64,000 nucleotides of DNA, from contig NC_091017.1 in NCBI RefSeq assembly GCF_041296385.1, forward strand, positions 49,536,214-49,600,213. The letters run 5' to 3'. This document shows, in pieces, positions 26,601 through 38,240 of this stretch. Position 1 is the first letter of the stretch, and every line of letters starts with the position of its first letter. This DNA is from Aphelocoma coerulescens (taxonomy: Eukaryota; Chordata; Aves; Passeriformes; Corvidae). The notes below the pieces were generated by a model that was given only the letters and a program-made list of their open reading frames with translations, did not search any database and was not told the origin of the DNA. A program made the translations under genes and the position numbers.

Positions 26601-29600
26601 TTAAAATGGATTTTGACAAATTCTGCAAAACTGGTCATTTACTGGATCCAAAATAACATGAAAACATATTACATTTTTAAAGTGTAATTGTACAAACTAT
26701 CCTTGTATTCTTCATCATTTCATAAAGAGATCTGCTCTTCTTGAAAGGTGATGGCAAAAAAAGAAGATCAAATTATTTGCCACAGCAATGTCTGCAAATA
26801 ATCAGCTCGATCATAGAGAATTAAAGTTGGTGAGCTATAGATAAAAAACCCAAACCAATTTCCAGTCACATACCAATTCAGAATGTTGTATTAAAGTGAC
26901 ATTGCTACATGGAAATTGTAACTAAAGACATAAATAAATTGTATCAACTGCGTTGGCTAGTGCTTTTATGATATTCAATAAATGAGTTGCATAACATTTT
27001 GTATATTCTTGCACAAAACCCAAATTAAAAACAGTCATCTGACATGATATCTTCTCATCCAGTGGCTTTGAGTCACTTGGAAAATGCAGTGTAAAGTAAG
27101 TTACATACAGATAATTTTGTAGTAAAATTAAACTTAGAATCTGAGAAAAGGACGTATTTTACTTGTTTGGGAAATGAGTTTTCTGAGACTTATTTAAGAA
27201 ATTTTGCCAAATAGGGTGAAGGCACTCATGACAGAATTATTTAAAACTGCAATTTCAAAGCAAGGGAATGGAAAGCTTTTAATGATTTACGATGATACTG
27301 TTAAAATTATTTACTAAAGTAAATCATGCTGTCTTCTAACAGATTTTGCCAAGCTGGGACAAATGAAGTCAATTTTCTTTGCCAGCTTCACCTATGTTCA
27401 AGATCCAAGAACAAAGGCAATGATTCACTGATACACCTCGAGTCAAACTGGACATTTTTAAGGAAGGCAAAACTGAAACATCAGTCTGCCCTATTGTACA
27501 CCAGTGGGAAAAGGGAGACATGAGAAGGGAATAAGGGATATTGTTCAAGGTGCCACAAAAAGTCATCCTTCTGTTTCATTATTTGGCACTCTCACATACG
27601 ATGCTCCCCTTGTTTCACAGTAAGTCTCTTAGAGGCAGAGGATCTGATACTCAGCTCTTAAAATCAATGGGTGTTTTGACTTCTGCGTCAGTGAAAGTTG
27701 GGATCAAGTTAAAAATGATTACTAAAGTCATGCAGTGAGCCTCTAAAAGCAGTCAGTGGCTGCTCTCAAAAACAAATCACTTGCTGGGGAGAAAAGATGA
27801 GTTAATGTGCACAGCAGAATCCAGCTGAAGACAGACCAGCTGGAAAGCAAAAAAACCATCATGGACAGAAATGCAGCATATTGGTATTCTTTTAATATTT
27901 TAGGGTATGAAATGGTCTTAACGTAATTACGGAAACAAAGTCCCTTTATGAGATATGGAAAGTGTGGCTGACAGAAAAGATGACAGATTTTAAAATTCTG
28001 ATTGCAAGTGAATCAAGGACTGGCAGCTGTGACTATTGCTATGTGAATAGTTCATTTTCAGGCAAATTCTAGGTGATTTCCAGTTTCATATATCCCACAT
28101 ATCTGACAGCAGTAAAAAGAAACCCAACCCTCCCTTCTACTTGGTTTATGAAATGAAATAGCTACTGAAATTGCTGTAGTTTTTGTGAATTAGCTATAAC
28201 TCCTGTTGCCTTTGAAAAACGTAACCTTGGACATTGAAAAATTAAAGAGGAGAACAGTTAAATCGCTTTCCAGGTCTATATGATTGTGGGTGGGAATAAG
28301 CCCCTTCATTACTGAGATGGAAAAGAGAGTCAGAAATGTTATTTCTGTTTAAATTTTCTGTTTCTGGAAAGAGCCTCTAAACCAAACCATTTTTGAAAGC
28401 CAGACAGGAAACAAAAGCCACTTGCTTTAATATTCTTGAAAATGTTGTAGGTTACAGAGCAGGATAGTTTTGTCTATGTTTTGAGCTGTATTGCACAGAC
28501 CATTATTTAAGAAAAATACAGTTAAATTAATCTGTCCAAGAGTTACTTTATGTAATCTTTACATTTTTGTGCTTTATGCAATTTAGAGGAATAATTATAC
28601 ACACTAAATATTAGGTAAATTGCCTAGGAATTTTGAAATGCTGAAAATTTGGTTCTGATCTTTGGAAAGCTTATCTTTATTCTACTGTTATTTTATTCCC
28701 CCTGCTTTTAACAAAATGATTTAGTAAGGCCCAGTTAGTATAATAAATTTTTCTATTTTCATTATAATATGCTATACTGTTAAAGAACTATTGAAGGGCT
28801 TATAAAGCAGGCATTGTAATAGTTTGCACTATTCTCTTGATTATCATGTCACTATTACATCAGATTGCATTGTACCAGGTTTATTTTGGAAATGGCTTGT
28901 GTATTCTGTAATTATTATTATTATTGCACGTTTCTAGAGCTTTTGTTCAACAAGTTAGAACTGAATATATTAATCACTTGACCATTGTGCTGCTAATTTC
29001 TGCTCTTGGCTCTATAATCTAAATCCAGAGCAGCTCCATTTGCTACTTTCTGACCAGAAAATAGCCCACTAATGTTTTTCCTATAATGTTCAGAGTACTG
29101 TAAGATTCGTTTGATCTGCCATAATAGCTCTTTTATATTAATATCTTTGTAAGTGTTTCCAGACAAATGATGCCCTCATTTAAATGCGGGAGATCATAGA
29201 AAGGGTCTTAATGGTCCTGTGCAGCTTCTAGAACATTAAGAATGTCCTTGAAATACTGTGGAAACTCATGCAAATCCTGGCTCTGTGCCTCTCCATTTCA
29301 GTACATGAGGTTTGAGAATGTGGCAATGAAAATGTGTTGGCTTATAAAGTTGGGACTTTATTCCATCAGAGATAGCCTTAAAGAAATAAGCAATTGTATT
29401 TGAATATCACATGTATATTTACAGTAAATTCGATTAATTTTTCATTTCATATTTATGTTCAGACCAGAAGCATAATATTGTTTTAAACACTGTCATGTTC
29501 AGATACTAATATTCATTTAGATCTGTAAAACAAACTGTGCCTCTGAAAGGGCACAAAATTCTTATTACAGGTATAAAGATCTAGTTCAGCTTTTCCAGAA

Positions 29601-32600
29601 AGCTGAGTTTGTAAGGGGAAGGAGAAGGGTGCCTTTTAATTGTTCTGGTGTTTTTTTAATTTATCCAGTTCTGAAAATTATTGACGATTAATTCAATATC
29701 TAATCTAATTTAGTCACGTCTCAAAGAACAGAAGGCAGGGGTGTGGCACTGGCCATAATCTTTGTCTAAAGATAGTATTCTACCAGTTTGAGATTTGGCA
29801 GTTGATGTGTGCTAATGTGTTTGTGGCCTCTATTTCCTTATTGCTCTAAGCAGGGAAACTGATGGAAGCTGAAGCTCTACTGAATGCATTGAGAGACCGT
29901 GTAGCCTGTTGTCTGCCATTCTCTTGTGCTAAGAAAGTGCTGCCTTGTTTCCAGTTTATGGGAAATGCTAATGGCAGAGTATGGGAGCATGCTCAATAAG
30001 AATCTGAGATGAAGGGAAGGAATATAAGGAAAAAACTACCTAAACCATGGAAAAACATCTGTCATGGGGATCACCCCATTGCCATGGATACTTTCACAGT
30101 CTGTTCTGCCATCAGGAACTGCTGGTTTGATAATATATGAGCAAGATGACTTCTGCACACCAGACATATGCATTTAGGACAGAAACCAAAATTATTTTAT
30201 GAACCCTTTTTTTCTATTATAAACATTTGTTTGAATTCTAGCCCAACAATTTAACAACGCTTGTTGTTATGTTCTTATGTGCTGAGTTTCAAATTAGTCA
30301 TCAGTTTCAGTCTCTCCTGAAAAATCAGCCTTTCTCCAGTTTTACTGCTTTGCTGTAGCAAACGATTCACGAATGCTTTCTGAAATGTCCTTAAAATATA
30401 GGAGGAACTGCAGGGTTACTGTGCACCCTGAGAAAGACAAAGCCAGTTATAATGCATTAAAGGATACTTCTTTTGCTATCTGCACAGCCTGACACTTCTC
30501 TACAATCTGAAGCTTCACACAGCTATTTTTTCTACAGTGAAGTATGTAAACAGTTGACTTTAATTCTGCTCAATGCCTGGGCTTCTATTCCATGTGACGT
30601 TGTTTCTCCATCAGATTAACTGCGTCCTTTTTAGATTGTATAAATCACAGTTTATCAGAAAGGACAATGGAAAGACATTTTGTACAAAGGGAATTTGGTA
30701 TGCAGAAACAATCTTTTGCAGAATAAAAGCTGCATAATTCAAATTATATGTTTAGTCACAGGATGTTCTTGATTCAGATGAACAAAATGTAACACACTTA
30801 TGATGCCAAAAAACTGACAGACGTTATAGACTTTCTTGGAGCTGCAGAGGGAAAAGGAAAGTATGTGAAAAGGGGAGGTGGAAAAATAGTTGAAACACAC
30901 CAACCCTTAGTGGAGGACTATCACAAGGAATATCTCCCCAAAAGGCTAGGTAAAAAGAAAGTAAAGCAAGGTAAGAATAATTTCCTAAAAAGCTATAAAT
31001 TGGCTTGTACTATTTCAGTGAGGTCAAGACAAGTTGTTAACATGTAAGGTTAAGCCGTTTTTGTGATAGAAGATCTCACACACTCATCTCTGTGCAAAAC
31101 ACAGTCTTCTGTGGCAAAGAATTTCTGGGCTTTAAAAAAACCCTCTACACTACTTTTCATAGCTGCAATGTTTTGAATGTAAATTTTATTCTACTCTAAG
31201 CAATATTTTCAAATAAACCCTGGGATGTGTACTGACTGCCTTAAGGGAGCAATACTTACAATCTAAATAAACCAATAAAAACAAGTAAAAGTGAAAAGGG
31301 AGAAGGCAAATAATTCAGTGAGTAATTTATTTCAGCTAACACCAGGAAGTTTTAGAAAAAGTATAAACAAATAGTTGGAATGTGAAAAAGGAGCATTACA
31401 AAATATTCACAGGCTTGTGTTGATTTTCCTGACATATTTTTTTTTTATTCCTTCAGATGAAGAGATTCTGGAAGAATAAAATTATTGCTACTGTTTTGTT
31501 CAGGAACTTATAATTTAGTCCTGGATGATTGACTAAGATTTGGGCTGCTGGATTCTTTGGGACTGGGAATAAAAATAAATATTTCTATCTCTGACAATTT
31601 TCTAATCTTTTTTTTTAAATATGAAGTTGTTTCCCTGAAGAATTGACAAAAGAAGCCTTTTCCACTGATTTAATTTCCAAATATTCTCTAACCAGTACAT
31701 ACTCGATAGGTACTCGGATAATACCTTTTTTTTCCTCTTTTTGACTTCCACTTTCTTCTGGAACACTTTTGTTACTGTGCAGGGTTTTTCGGCTTTCTCT
31801 CATCTCCATCCAGAAGCACCAAGAACATCTCTGTCTACCCTTATCCCATTTCAAGTGAATGAGGCTACAGTTTGCAATGCCTGCTTCCATGAAGAGTTGA
31901 ACTATTATAACTATCCTGAAAAAAGAGTTGCTTTCCACTAAATTGTAGTATCAATCTTAATCTATGTGAGGCCTGGGTATATTATTACTAAAACAAACAG
32001 CTTTGGGGACTCCACGTTTGCCACCTTTTTTTTAATCCACCGAGCATGAGGCATAGCCAATGATGTGGTTGTTATTTTTGTTAGAAAATGAAAGGGTTTT
32101 TTCCCAAATGTCCTTATTCCATCTATTTGTAAGCTTTCTACAGGAAGCTTCTGATCTGTAAGTCCAACTACTTCTCCTCCAGGGCCATTTATAGTGGGTT
32201 AAGGGGCCTCCAGAGCATCATGCACACAGTGCTGTAAATCCTCACTTTCGCAGGAATCAGAAAGTTTGCAATACTTGCCATATATAAGAGATCTTAGAAC
32301 TTTGTTGAACCTCTGAGATTGGACAGCTCATTTTCATCATGTTAAGACAGATGTTATGAATGGAGAAAGAAGTTCAAAAAAATAATTTTGTTGTCTCTGT
32401 TACCAGGGAGCGTAGGTTTTCTGCTTATGGTGTGGATTTCAGTCTTGGCTGACTATTGGGTTCTTCATTTTTCTCATCACTGGTTATTGGCAAATGTGCC
32501 TCTGCATGTCTAAAATTGGTATCATATGTTGTTCCTTATTTAATTTTTACATTTGAAAGTGTTATGGGGAACCAGATTTCTGAAATAGAGACAAGGCCAT

Positions 32601-33790
32601 GTGGAGTGATGGCAGTATCTATACTGCTCTAAATAGCCCCGTGGTGCTGCAAGCAGAGTGCACCTCACTTACCTGGAATAGCAATAAAAGGTAATATTTT
32701 CTCAAGGTAGGCCTTGTATTGGTGTCTCATGGACTAGGAGTTTGTGATCACCTTACCATAGCAATTGAGTGAAAGCCAAAATGAGGTAGTTTAAATAAAT
32801 TTCATTAATCTCTTTTATCTAAGAGAAGATGAAGTGTTTTTCATAAGTTCTCTACGGATTTTTCACCGTAATATTTCAAGTTAATCAGAAGCTAATGGAA
32901 AAGAATGTCATCTCCTACAATTTGACTGATAAATAGCATGCTACTTCACTCCTGGAAGTTTGCAAAAGTTTGCCCTCATGCTGAAAAGAAATTCTTTAGG
33001 TTTATTTTAATCAGGATTTTAGAAACAGTTGGCAGACACTATCAAAGTAACATCTTCACTTGCAACAGTCCTTCTAAATGATGAGTGGTCTGGAGGTCAC
33101 CTTGTTTAACCTAACATTTTATAAATTATTTTTGATTAAATAAGAAAAGAGATTTCTTTGAGACTGAATCCAAAACCTACTGAGGAAAAACAAGTGGGTT
33201 TTGATGAATTGCAATCTCTTGATTCAGTGTTTTACAGGAATTATACATGGAAAAGAATAGTAGGGAACTCCATGAAATTATTGTGGCAGCTGAAATCAAA
33301 ATCGCACTAGCTTTAAAAAATATATTTTTGAAAAATATATTTTCAGAGCTGAGAGAGCATACTGAGTGAATCATGAGGTTTCATAATTTTCAGTGTGTAA
33401 TCAGCAAACTATTCTAATTCGGCATATTTGATGCTGCCATTCTTGTTTGCAAAGAGAATACTACTAATTAGAGACAGTCTAATTAAGCAGCCTAATTAAC
33501 ATTAAGGTTTCAGCAAAGGTTAAAGAGTTTTTATTGTGTCCTTATTTTTGCCAAGCCACAGACAGCTTTTATATTTTTCTTTCATGAGCCTAAGGTTATA
33601 AGTAAAAATAAAGAAAGCTATAAGAAAAAGAGAGAGAGAGAAAATACAGAATTTTCAGCCCTTCTGGAAATTAGGGGTTTGCATTACAGTGCAACCTGAG
33701 ACAAGAACTGCAGATTTATGAAGATCAGGGTTTTCCTCTGAACTCAAAGGTGTTTTCTCTGGAGATGTATGGGGAGTTATAAGAGAGAAT
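23623..33790. other. About 10 kb of unassigned AT-rich DNA
   Basis: No gene, RNA gene or transposon was recognised. Open frames are at most about 107 codons and lack domains. The stretch contains the 29-bp tandem duplication at 24626-24683. The region around 28.8-29.3 kb has the look of slowly evolving non-coding DNA (balanced low complexity, no repeat), but that is only an impression without an alignment. Confidence 0.5.
24626..24683. repeat. 29-bp tandem duplication
   Basis: Two adjacent 29-bp units begin AGTTTGCAAACC and end GAATGC. They differ at two positions (CTGAG/CCGAG and TTGTGA/TTGAGA), indicating a fairly recent local duplication. Confidence 0.95.
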
Positions 33791-33822
33791 TAGATTGTGA
33801 GCTGTAAAACCTGCCTGCAGAG

Positions 33823-33857
33823 GCACATGGCAGCACAAAGGAGCACATGGCAGCACA
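33823..33857. repeat. 20-bp-period direct repeat in the LTR
   Basis: GCACATGGCAGCACA occurs twice, in the U3 part of the LTR where enhancer repeats are often found. Confidence 0.9.
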
Positions 33858-34047
33858 CAGAGGCTTGTCCCCACCGGACCCTGGGGGAAGAGGTGTCACA
33901 CGGCAGAGCCCTGCGGAGAGGAGTCTGCCGGGAGCTGACGGAAGGGTGAACAGCGAGTGATCATCCCATCGAAGGAAGTGTGTTGCTGATGTGGCAACAT
34001 GGGATAGGTCACGGCATAACGAAGAAATGCTGTGCCTTAGAAAAGTG

Positions 34048-34054
34048 TATAAAA
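34048..34054 (+). promoter_or_regulatory. LTR TATA box
   Basis: TATAAAA lies 23 bp upstream of the AATAAA signal, the compact arrangement expected at a U3/R boundary. Whether the promoter still works is unknown. Confidence 0.6.
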
Positions 34055-34070
34055 CCAACTCACTCCTTTG

Positions 34071-34076
34071 AATAAA
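34071..34076 (+). terminator. LTR polyadenylation signal AATAAA
   Basis: A canonical AATAAA in R of the LTR. Cleavage would be expected within the following 10-30 bp. Confidence 0.6.
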
Positions 34077-34314
34077 CGATTCAGATTCCCTGGCGGTCTG
34101 GGTCCGTCGTTCAGTCGCCGACAGAGATGGGTTCTGCTTCAGGCTCCTAAGAGACAGCGTCTCACCCACGAGATAACAGATTTCCCTCTGAACTTCCATG
34201 AACTTGGGACCAGTCATATGCCTCTGTGTGCCCTGAGAGTCTTGCAAGGCAGACGAAAGCCTGATAAGGAGCTCAGGTCCTCTCTCTCCTTGCCTATGGG
34301 AGATGCTGACATTG

Positions 34315-34520
34315 CTCCCTGAGCCGCAGGAGCCGCTGCCCCGAGGTGCTCGGGCAGCAGCCGGGATGTGCGGGCTCCTTCCTGCCCGGGCAAAGGCCCG
34401 GGGGCTGGCGTGGCTGCGCTGCCCCCTGCTCCGGTCAGAGTTAGCCGAGGGCACTTTGGCTGCACTGGCCCCAGGGTTTCACTATGCTGCGGCAGGCAGC
34501 AGGCACTCGTGTGACAAGGA
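34315..34520. other. GC-rich, CpG-containing patch of unknown origin
   Basis: After about 190 bp of ordinary sequence following the LTR, composition jumps to strongly GC-rich (for example CCTGCCCGGGCAAAGGCCCG) with several CpGs, then falls back to AT-rich by about 34540. It could be part of an unrecognised ERV or LTR, a small CpG island at a promoter or non-coding transcript start, or a GC-biased conversion patch. The overlapping plus and minus frames of 83-110 codons have no recognisable domain. Confidence 0.6.
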
Positions 34521-36041
34521 ACCTTATTTCACTCGCTTAGGTGTTTACCCCATCCATACAAAGCCCAAAGCTTTGAATGCTAAGATGAAGGGTTTTTTTC
34601 CATTTTTTCATAACTGTCTCTATCATCAGTACTGAGAAAAAAGAATAAGGTAATGATTGCTTAAACAAAGCTATTCCTAACAATAGGGAGTTATTTTATA
34701 TCCTTATTTGCAAAATGACTAAGAGCATTGTTACTTTTTGCCTAGCAAAAAGTGGCCTGAAGCACGTTCATCTAGCTTGCTTAGCATTATCTGCTACTCA
34801 GAGTTTGAGCTGAATGGTGAGTTTGTGAATGTTCAAACCTTCATATGCAATTACTTTGGTACAGGAGAAAAGGAAAATATTATGCAGGATACTGATCCTG
34901 CTTTATATTTGAGCACAGAGTAAAGTCCTTTTGTTTAAACATAAAGTACAAATGTTTACCTTGGATCCCTGTATAATTTTAATTAAAACACAAAGTCATG
35001 CCTTTGAACCCCTACCTCTGAGTCATATAAAATGAAATCTCAAAATTAAAATTTCTGTGAATAGTAGTTTATTTTGCTCTATTGCTAATCTTAATACACA
35101 CACTGTAGGTTAGTCCCATTTATAGTTTTCTGTCTGATCTTCTTAAAACTCATTCTGTGATCAGTTTTGGTCATGTTTCAGCACCTAGCTAATTCTGATT
35201 AGCATTACAATATAGTACAATAAAAGCAGTTTAATCAGAAATTGCAAATGAGCCTCAACCAGATCTAATATAATCAGCAATTTTGCTGACATTGCTTCAG
35301 CAGCAGGATTGTCAAGCACAGAATGAAATAGATATATGTATGAATAGCTTTAGGGCATGTTTGATACTGATTTAGAGGAGAATTTGCATAAACAGCAGTT
35401 AAAAAGTAAAAACCCTGTTGTATGCTTCTAAGGTTGAATAATTTTTGCTAAATTTAATGATGAGGTAGTCTGTCCTCAACTAATCCTTTCCACTCTCTCA
35501 ATCTGTCATAAGCACAACCTCTGGCACTGATTATGTAGACAGTTGCTACTGGTTCTAAGCATCACAATAATTTACAGTAAGTCTAGCTACTGAATGTCCA
35601 TGGTTCAGCACTTCATGAATTTTTATATATATATATTCTAAAATTTTAGGATTAACAAATTTATTTTGGCATGGATCATCTTGTCCTATTTAAAAACCAC
35701 TTTACACTGATGACCTATTACAAGAATCATATGATTTATTAAACTCAGGAGCCTGGATGAGGAACAGTAGGCAGAAATTTTGATTTGTTTACCTTAGCAG
35801 ACTTGAAAACAAAGAAACAGAATGCTAAGCATTAAAGGAACCTAACAAACTGGAATGATTTTTTAGTTTGAAAAATATTCAATAATAAGTCTGGATTACA
35901 AACTTTTTTCAAATAACATGAAAAATAATTTGCCTTAGAGACTAGTTTATTATAATATTTTTTCTTCCCTTTCTCCTTGTTGAACTAAAGAAAAAATATT
36001 AATTCCTTTGTATCTAATGATTCAATTATATTTATTGACAC
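34521..36041. other. Unassigned AT-rich DNA
   Basis: No gene was recognised. It includes a short TA run at 35623-35637. Confidence 0.55.
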
Positions 36042-36160
36042 TGAGATTAGCTCAGTTGGTTAGAGCTGGGGGTTAATAATGCCAAGGTTGTGGGTTTGCT
36101 CCCTGCATGGGCCATTCACTTAGGAGGTGGATGCAATGGTCCTTTTGCTTTATCTAACAA
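36042..36160 (+). mobile_element. tRNA-Ile-derived SINE with CR1-like tail (TguSINE1-like)
   Basis: Bases 36042-36113 align from memory to tRNA-Ile(AAU). An A box TAGCTCAGTTGG (36048-36059), an anticodon-arm region GGTTAATAATGCCAAGG and a B box GGTTTGCTCCC (36093-36103) are visible. The acceptor 5' strand TGAGA no longer pairs with the 3' GGGCCA, and the B box has lost the canonical TTCGA, so this is not a working tRNA gene. Directly after it, TTCACTTAGGAGGTGGATGC and AATGGTCCTT match the joint between tRNA head and CR1-type tail in the songbird SINE I recall as TguSINE1. The CR1 tail lets such SINEs be copied by CR1 machinery. The 3' terminal repeat is absent or decayed, so the end is approximate. 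Confidence 0.8.
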
Positions 36161-37924
36161 GCAGTTAATAGCTTAATTTGAGATATTTTGTCTAAATATA
36201 TTTTTTTTTCCTTTGGATACTAGTTATTCACCATGTGAATGAGCCCTTGTTCTTTCATTTGTACCACATATTTACATTTATGAATTTTTAGCTGTTCCTC
36301 TAGAACACATGAATATAACTCTGGCGACTTTGGATGTACAAAGGTCACGCATTTATTAGCAGCACCAAAATATGAACAAGGAGAGTTTGAGGTGTAAAAC
36401 TTCATTGTTTTGTGGGAAAAAAATAGAAATAGGATTAAACAAGTTTATGCAGATAACTGTAGAAGTTTTACAGAGCAAAACTGTCTTGGACCTTGTACAA
36501 TCATGTTTCTCAAAAGTTCATGAGTATATTAGTAAAAAGGACAGAATTCTTTTGAAACAGGTCTCACTGAGATGGTCCACAATTGTGCTCTTTAAGAATG
36601 GGAGTTGTCCACAGGGCAGATACAGAGGAGCTTCCATATCACTGTTCCTTATTTGACTGAGCATATATATACACACCTCCAGCAGAACTAAAGTCTTAAA
36701 ACAGTTAGTGAAGGTAACAGCATTGTTTCAGATGATGGGGACTACAATAATTTCAGTAACCTCTTAATAAAGATTAGGAAACAATGAAATTGGTCATCTC
36801 TGAATTTACTGTCCCATGCATTATTTTGATGCTGTTAATAAATAACCATTTATTGTAAGTAATTATACTTCCAAAAAAAAAAAAAATTGTTTAAAAAAAG
36901 CTTTCACAACATAGAGGAATAATAAGTTTATAAACATAGTTGTTAAAGAGTAATTTTTTAATAGAATTTTTAAAAAATCCTGATGTTAAATACTTTATGT
37001 ACTTTGAATGAAGCTGGCATTAGAAAAATGTAGCTTTTAAATGCAAGCTAAAGCCTTACCTTCAAGGAAACAAAAAAATAATCTTACAAAAAAATCTTAC
37101 AGTAAAGAAAAAGTGATGATAGCTGAACAGGCAATCCATGTTTGCAAAGAATTTTTGCCTTAGACTTGAACTTTCTCAATTATTGAAAATTATTTACTGA
37201 ATTTCAGTTGAACTTAGTCTCTGACTAAAACTATTCGATGTCTCTACTAAGGTCATGCCTAAAGTACTATTTTGATGATTCTACTGATTTAACTTGAATA
37301 TACCTTCAATATGACAGTTATTTTAATGCAGGTATGGAATATTTACAGTCTTGCATTTACTTAAACACAATTTACTTTGCATTATTGCCATTAATTGTGG
37401 ATAAAATGTCAATAACATTTTTGTACATCTATTTCTAGTTTGTTACTATGTTTCAGTGCTTCATGTTAGGATGAGGAAATTTAACTCCCAAGTTTAGGAA
37501 ACTATGCTGAAATACATTATCCTTTTCAAGGACAGTAGATGCAACTCTTACTTATTGATGTTATTCCTTGACTAGTACCATGGTGTCAAAAAATGACTTG
37601 TATTCAGAAAAGGACCTGTCCTCAGAGATTCTAGATTGAAATCTGGAATTCAGGTTTAGAGAAAAACATTTTTGCATCTTATTGTCTTACATAAATTCCT
37701 TTATAAACTTACTGCTCAAGCCACAATTTTCTAAATGTGTATTTTTCAAGATTTACTATAATTTTGCAGACTTTTTCTTTCGTTCACTTCAAAACATTAT
37801 TTTCTTCCTGTGATGGCTAGCCAGAGCAGCGTGTGTAGTTCCTATATAGCCTAATGGAAGGTGCACAATAGCAACATTATTATATTTCCTTTTATTGTAG
37901 TCTATCCATCTACACACTCACAGT
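36161..37924. other. Unassigned AT-rich DNA
   Basis: No gene or transposon was recognised. A 14-bp A tract lies at 36873-36886. The 94-codon plus frame at 36372-36656 has no domain. Confidence 0.5.
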
Positions 37925-38240
37925 AATGTTTTGTTTGCCTTTTTTACTGCAACTATGCTTTGTGTTTCTGGTTAAAATGATTTTCCATAATAACCTTCAA
38001 ATTGTTTTCCTGATCAGTGTGCTAAATTATTGGGCTATTTGCCACATATTGTATAGCTTGTTTTCTTGCTCCAAGCCTAATTATTTTGCATCTTTCTGTA
38101 CAACAAAATGCCTTTACCATCTGCTATGTTGTTCATGTGAACAATCAAAAGCTGACTTAGTTTGTGCCATTCAGCCTTATTTGTTCCATCTTCTAATCCT
38201 TTTATCATCTGCAATCTTGGACATAGTGACCTTACTTCCA
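37925..38240 (-). mobile_element. Ancient CR1/L3-like LINE relic
   Basis: The plus strand resembles the antisense of old sauropsid CR1 elements across several ordered blocks. These are TTTGCCTTTTTTACTGC (about 37935), TTTTCCATAATAACC, ATATTGTATAGC, ATTATTTTGCATC, CCATCTGC followed by ATGTTGTTCAT, and TTTATCATCTGCAATCTTGG (about 38200). On the minus strand this corresponds to part of ORF2 downstream of the FADD motif. Divergence is high and the frame is destroyed. The 108-codon plus frame here reads antisense through the relic and is not a gene. Confidence 0.6.

Larger units (their letters stand above)
33796..34123 (+). mobile_element. Compact solo LTR of an avian endogenous retrovirus with intact core signals
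   Basis: A 328-bp block starts TGTGAGCTGTAAAACC and ends GTCGCCGACA. TATAAAA (34048-34054) is followed 17 bp later by AATAAA (34071-34076), then by a short GC-richer tail that would be R-U5. The flanks are TAGAT (33791-33795) and GAGAT (34124-34128), a possible 5-bp target duplication with one mismatch. Near the 5' end a 15-bp unit GCACATGGCAGCACA is repeated at a 20-bp period (33823 and 33843). No primer-binding site starting TGG follows the 3' end and no retroviral genes adjoin, so it is a solo LTR. The 225-codon minus frame at 33777-34454 overlaps it but resembles no protein. Confidence 0.75.

Noticed and set aside
33777..34454. 225-codon minus-strand open frame, the longest in the window
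   Set aside because: It runs antisense through an LTR and a GC-rich patch, where stops are rare. The sequence shows no domain, and no splice or promoter context supports it.
36042..36113. A functional tRNA-Ile gene
   Set aside because: The acceptor stem ends do not pair, the B box has lost the canonical TTCGA, and a CR1-like tail follows directly, so it is a SINE head.
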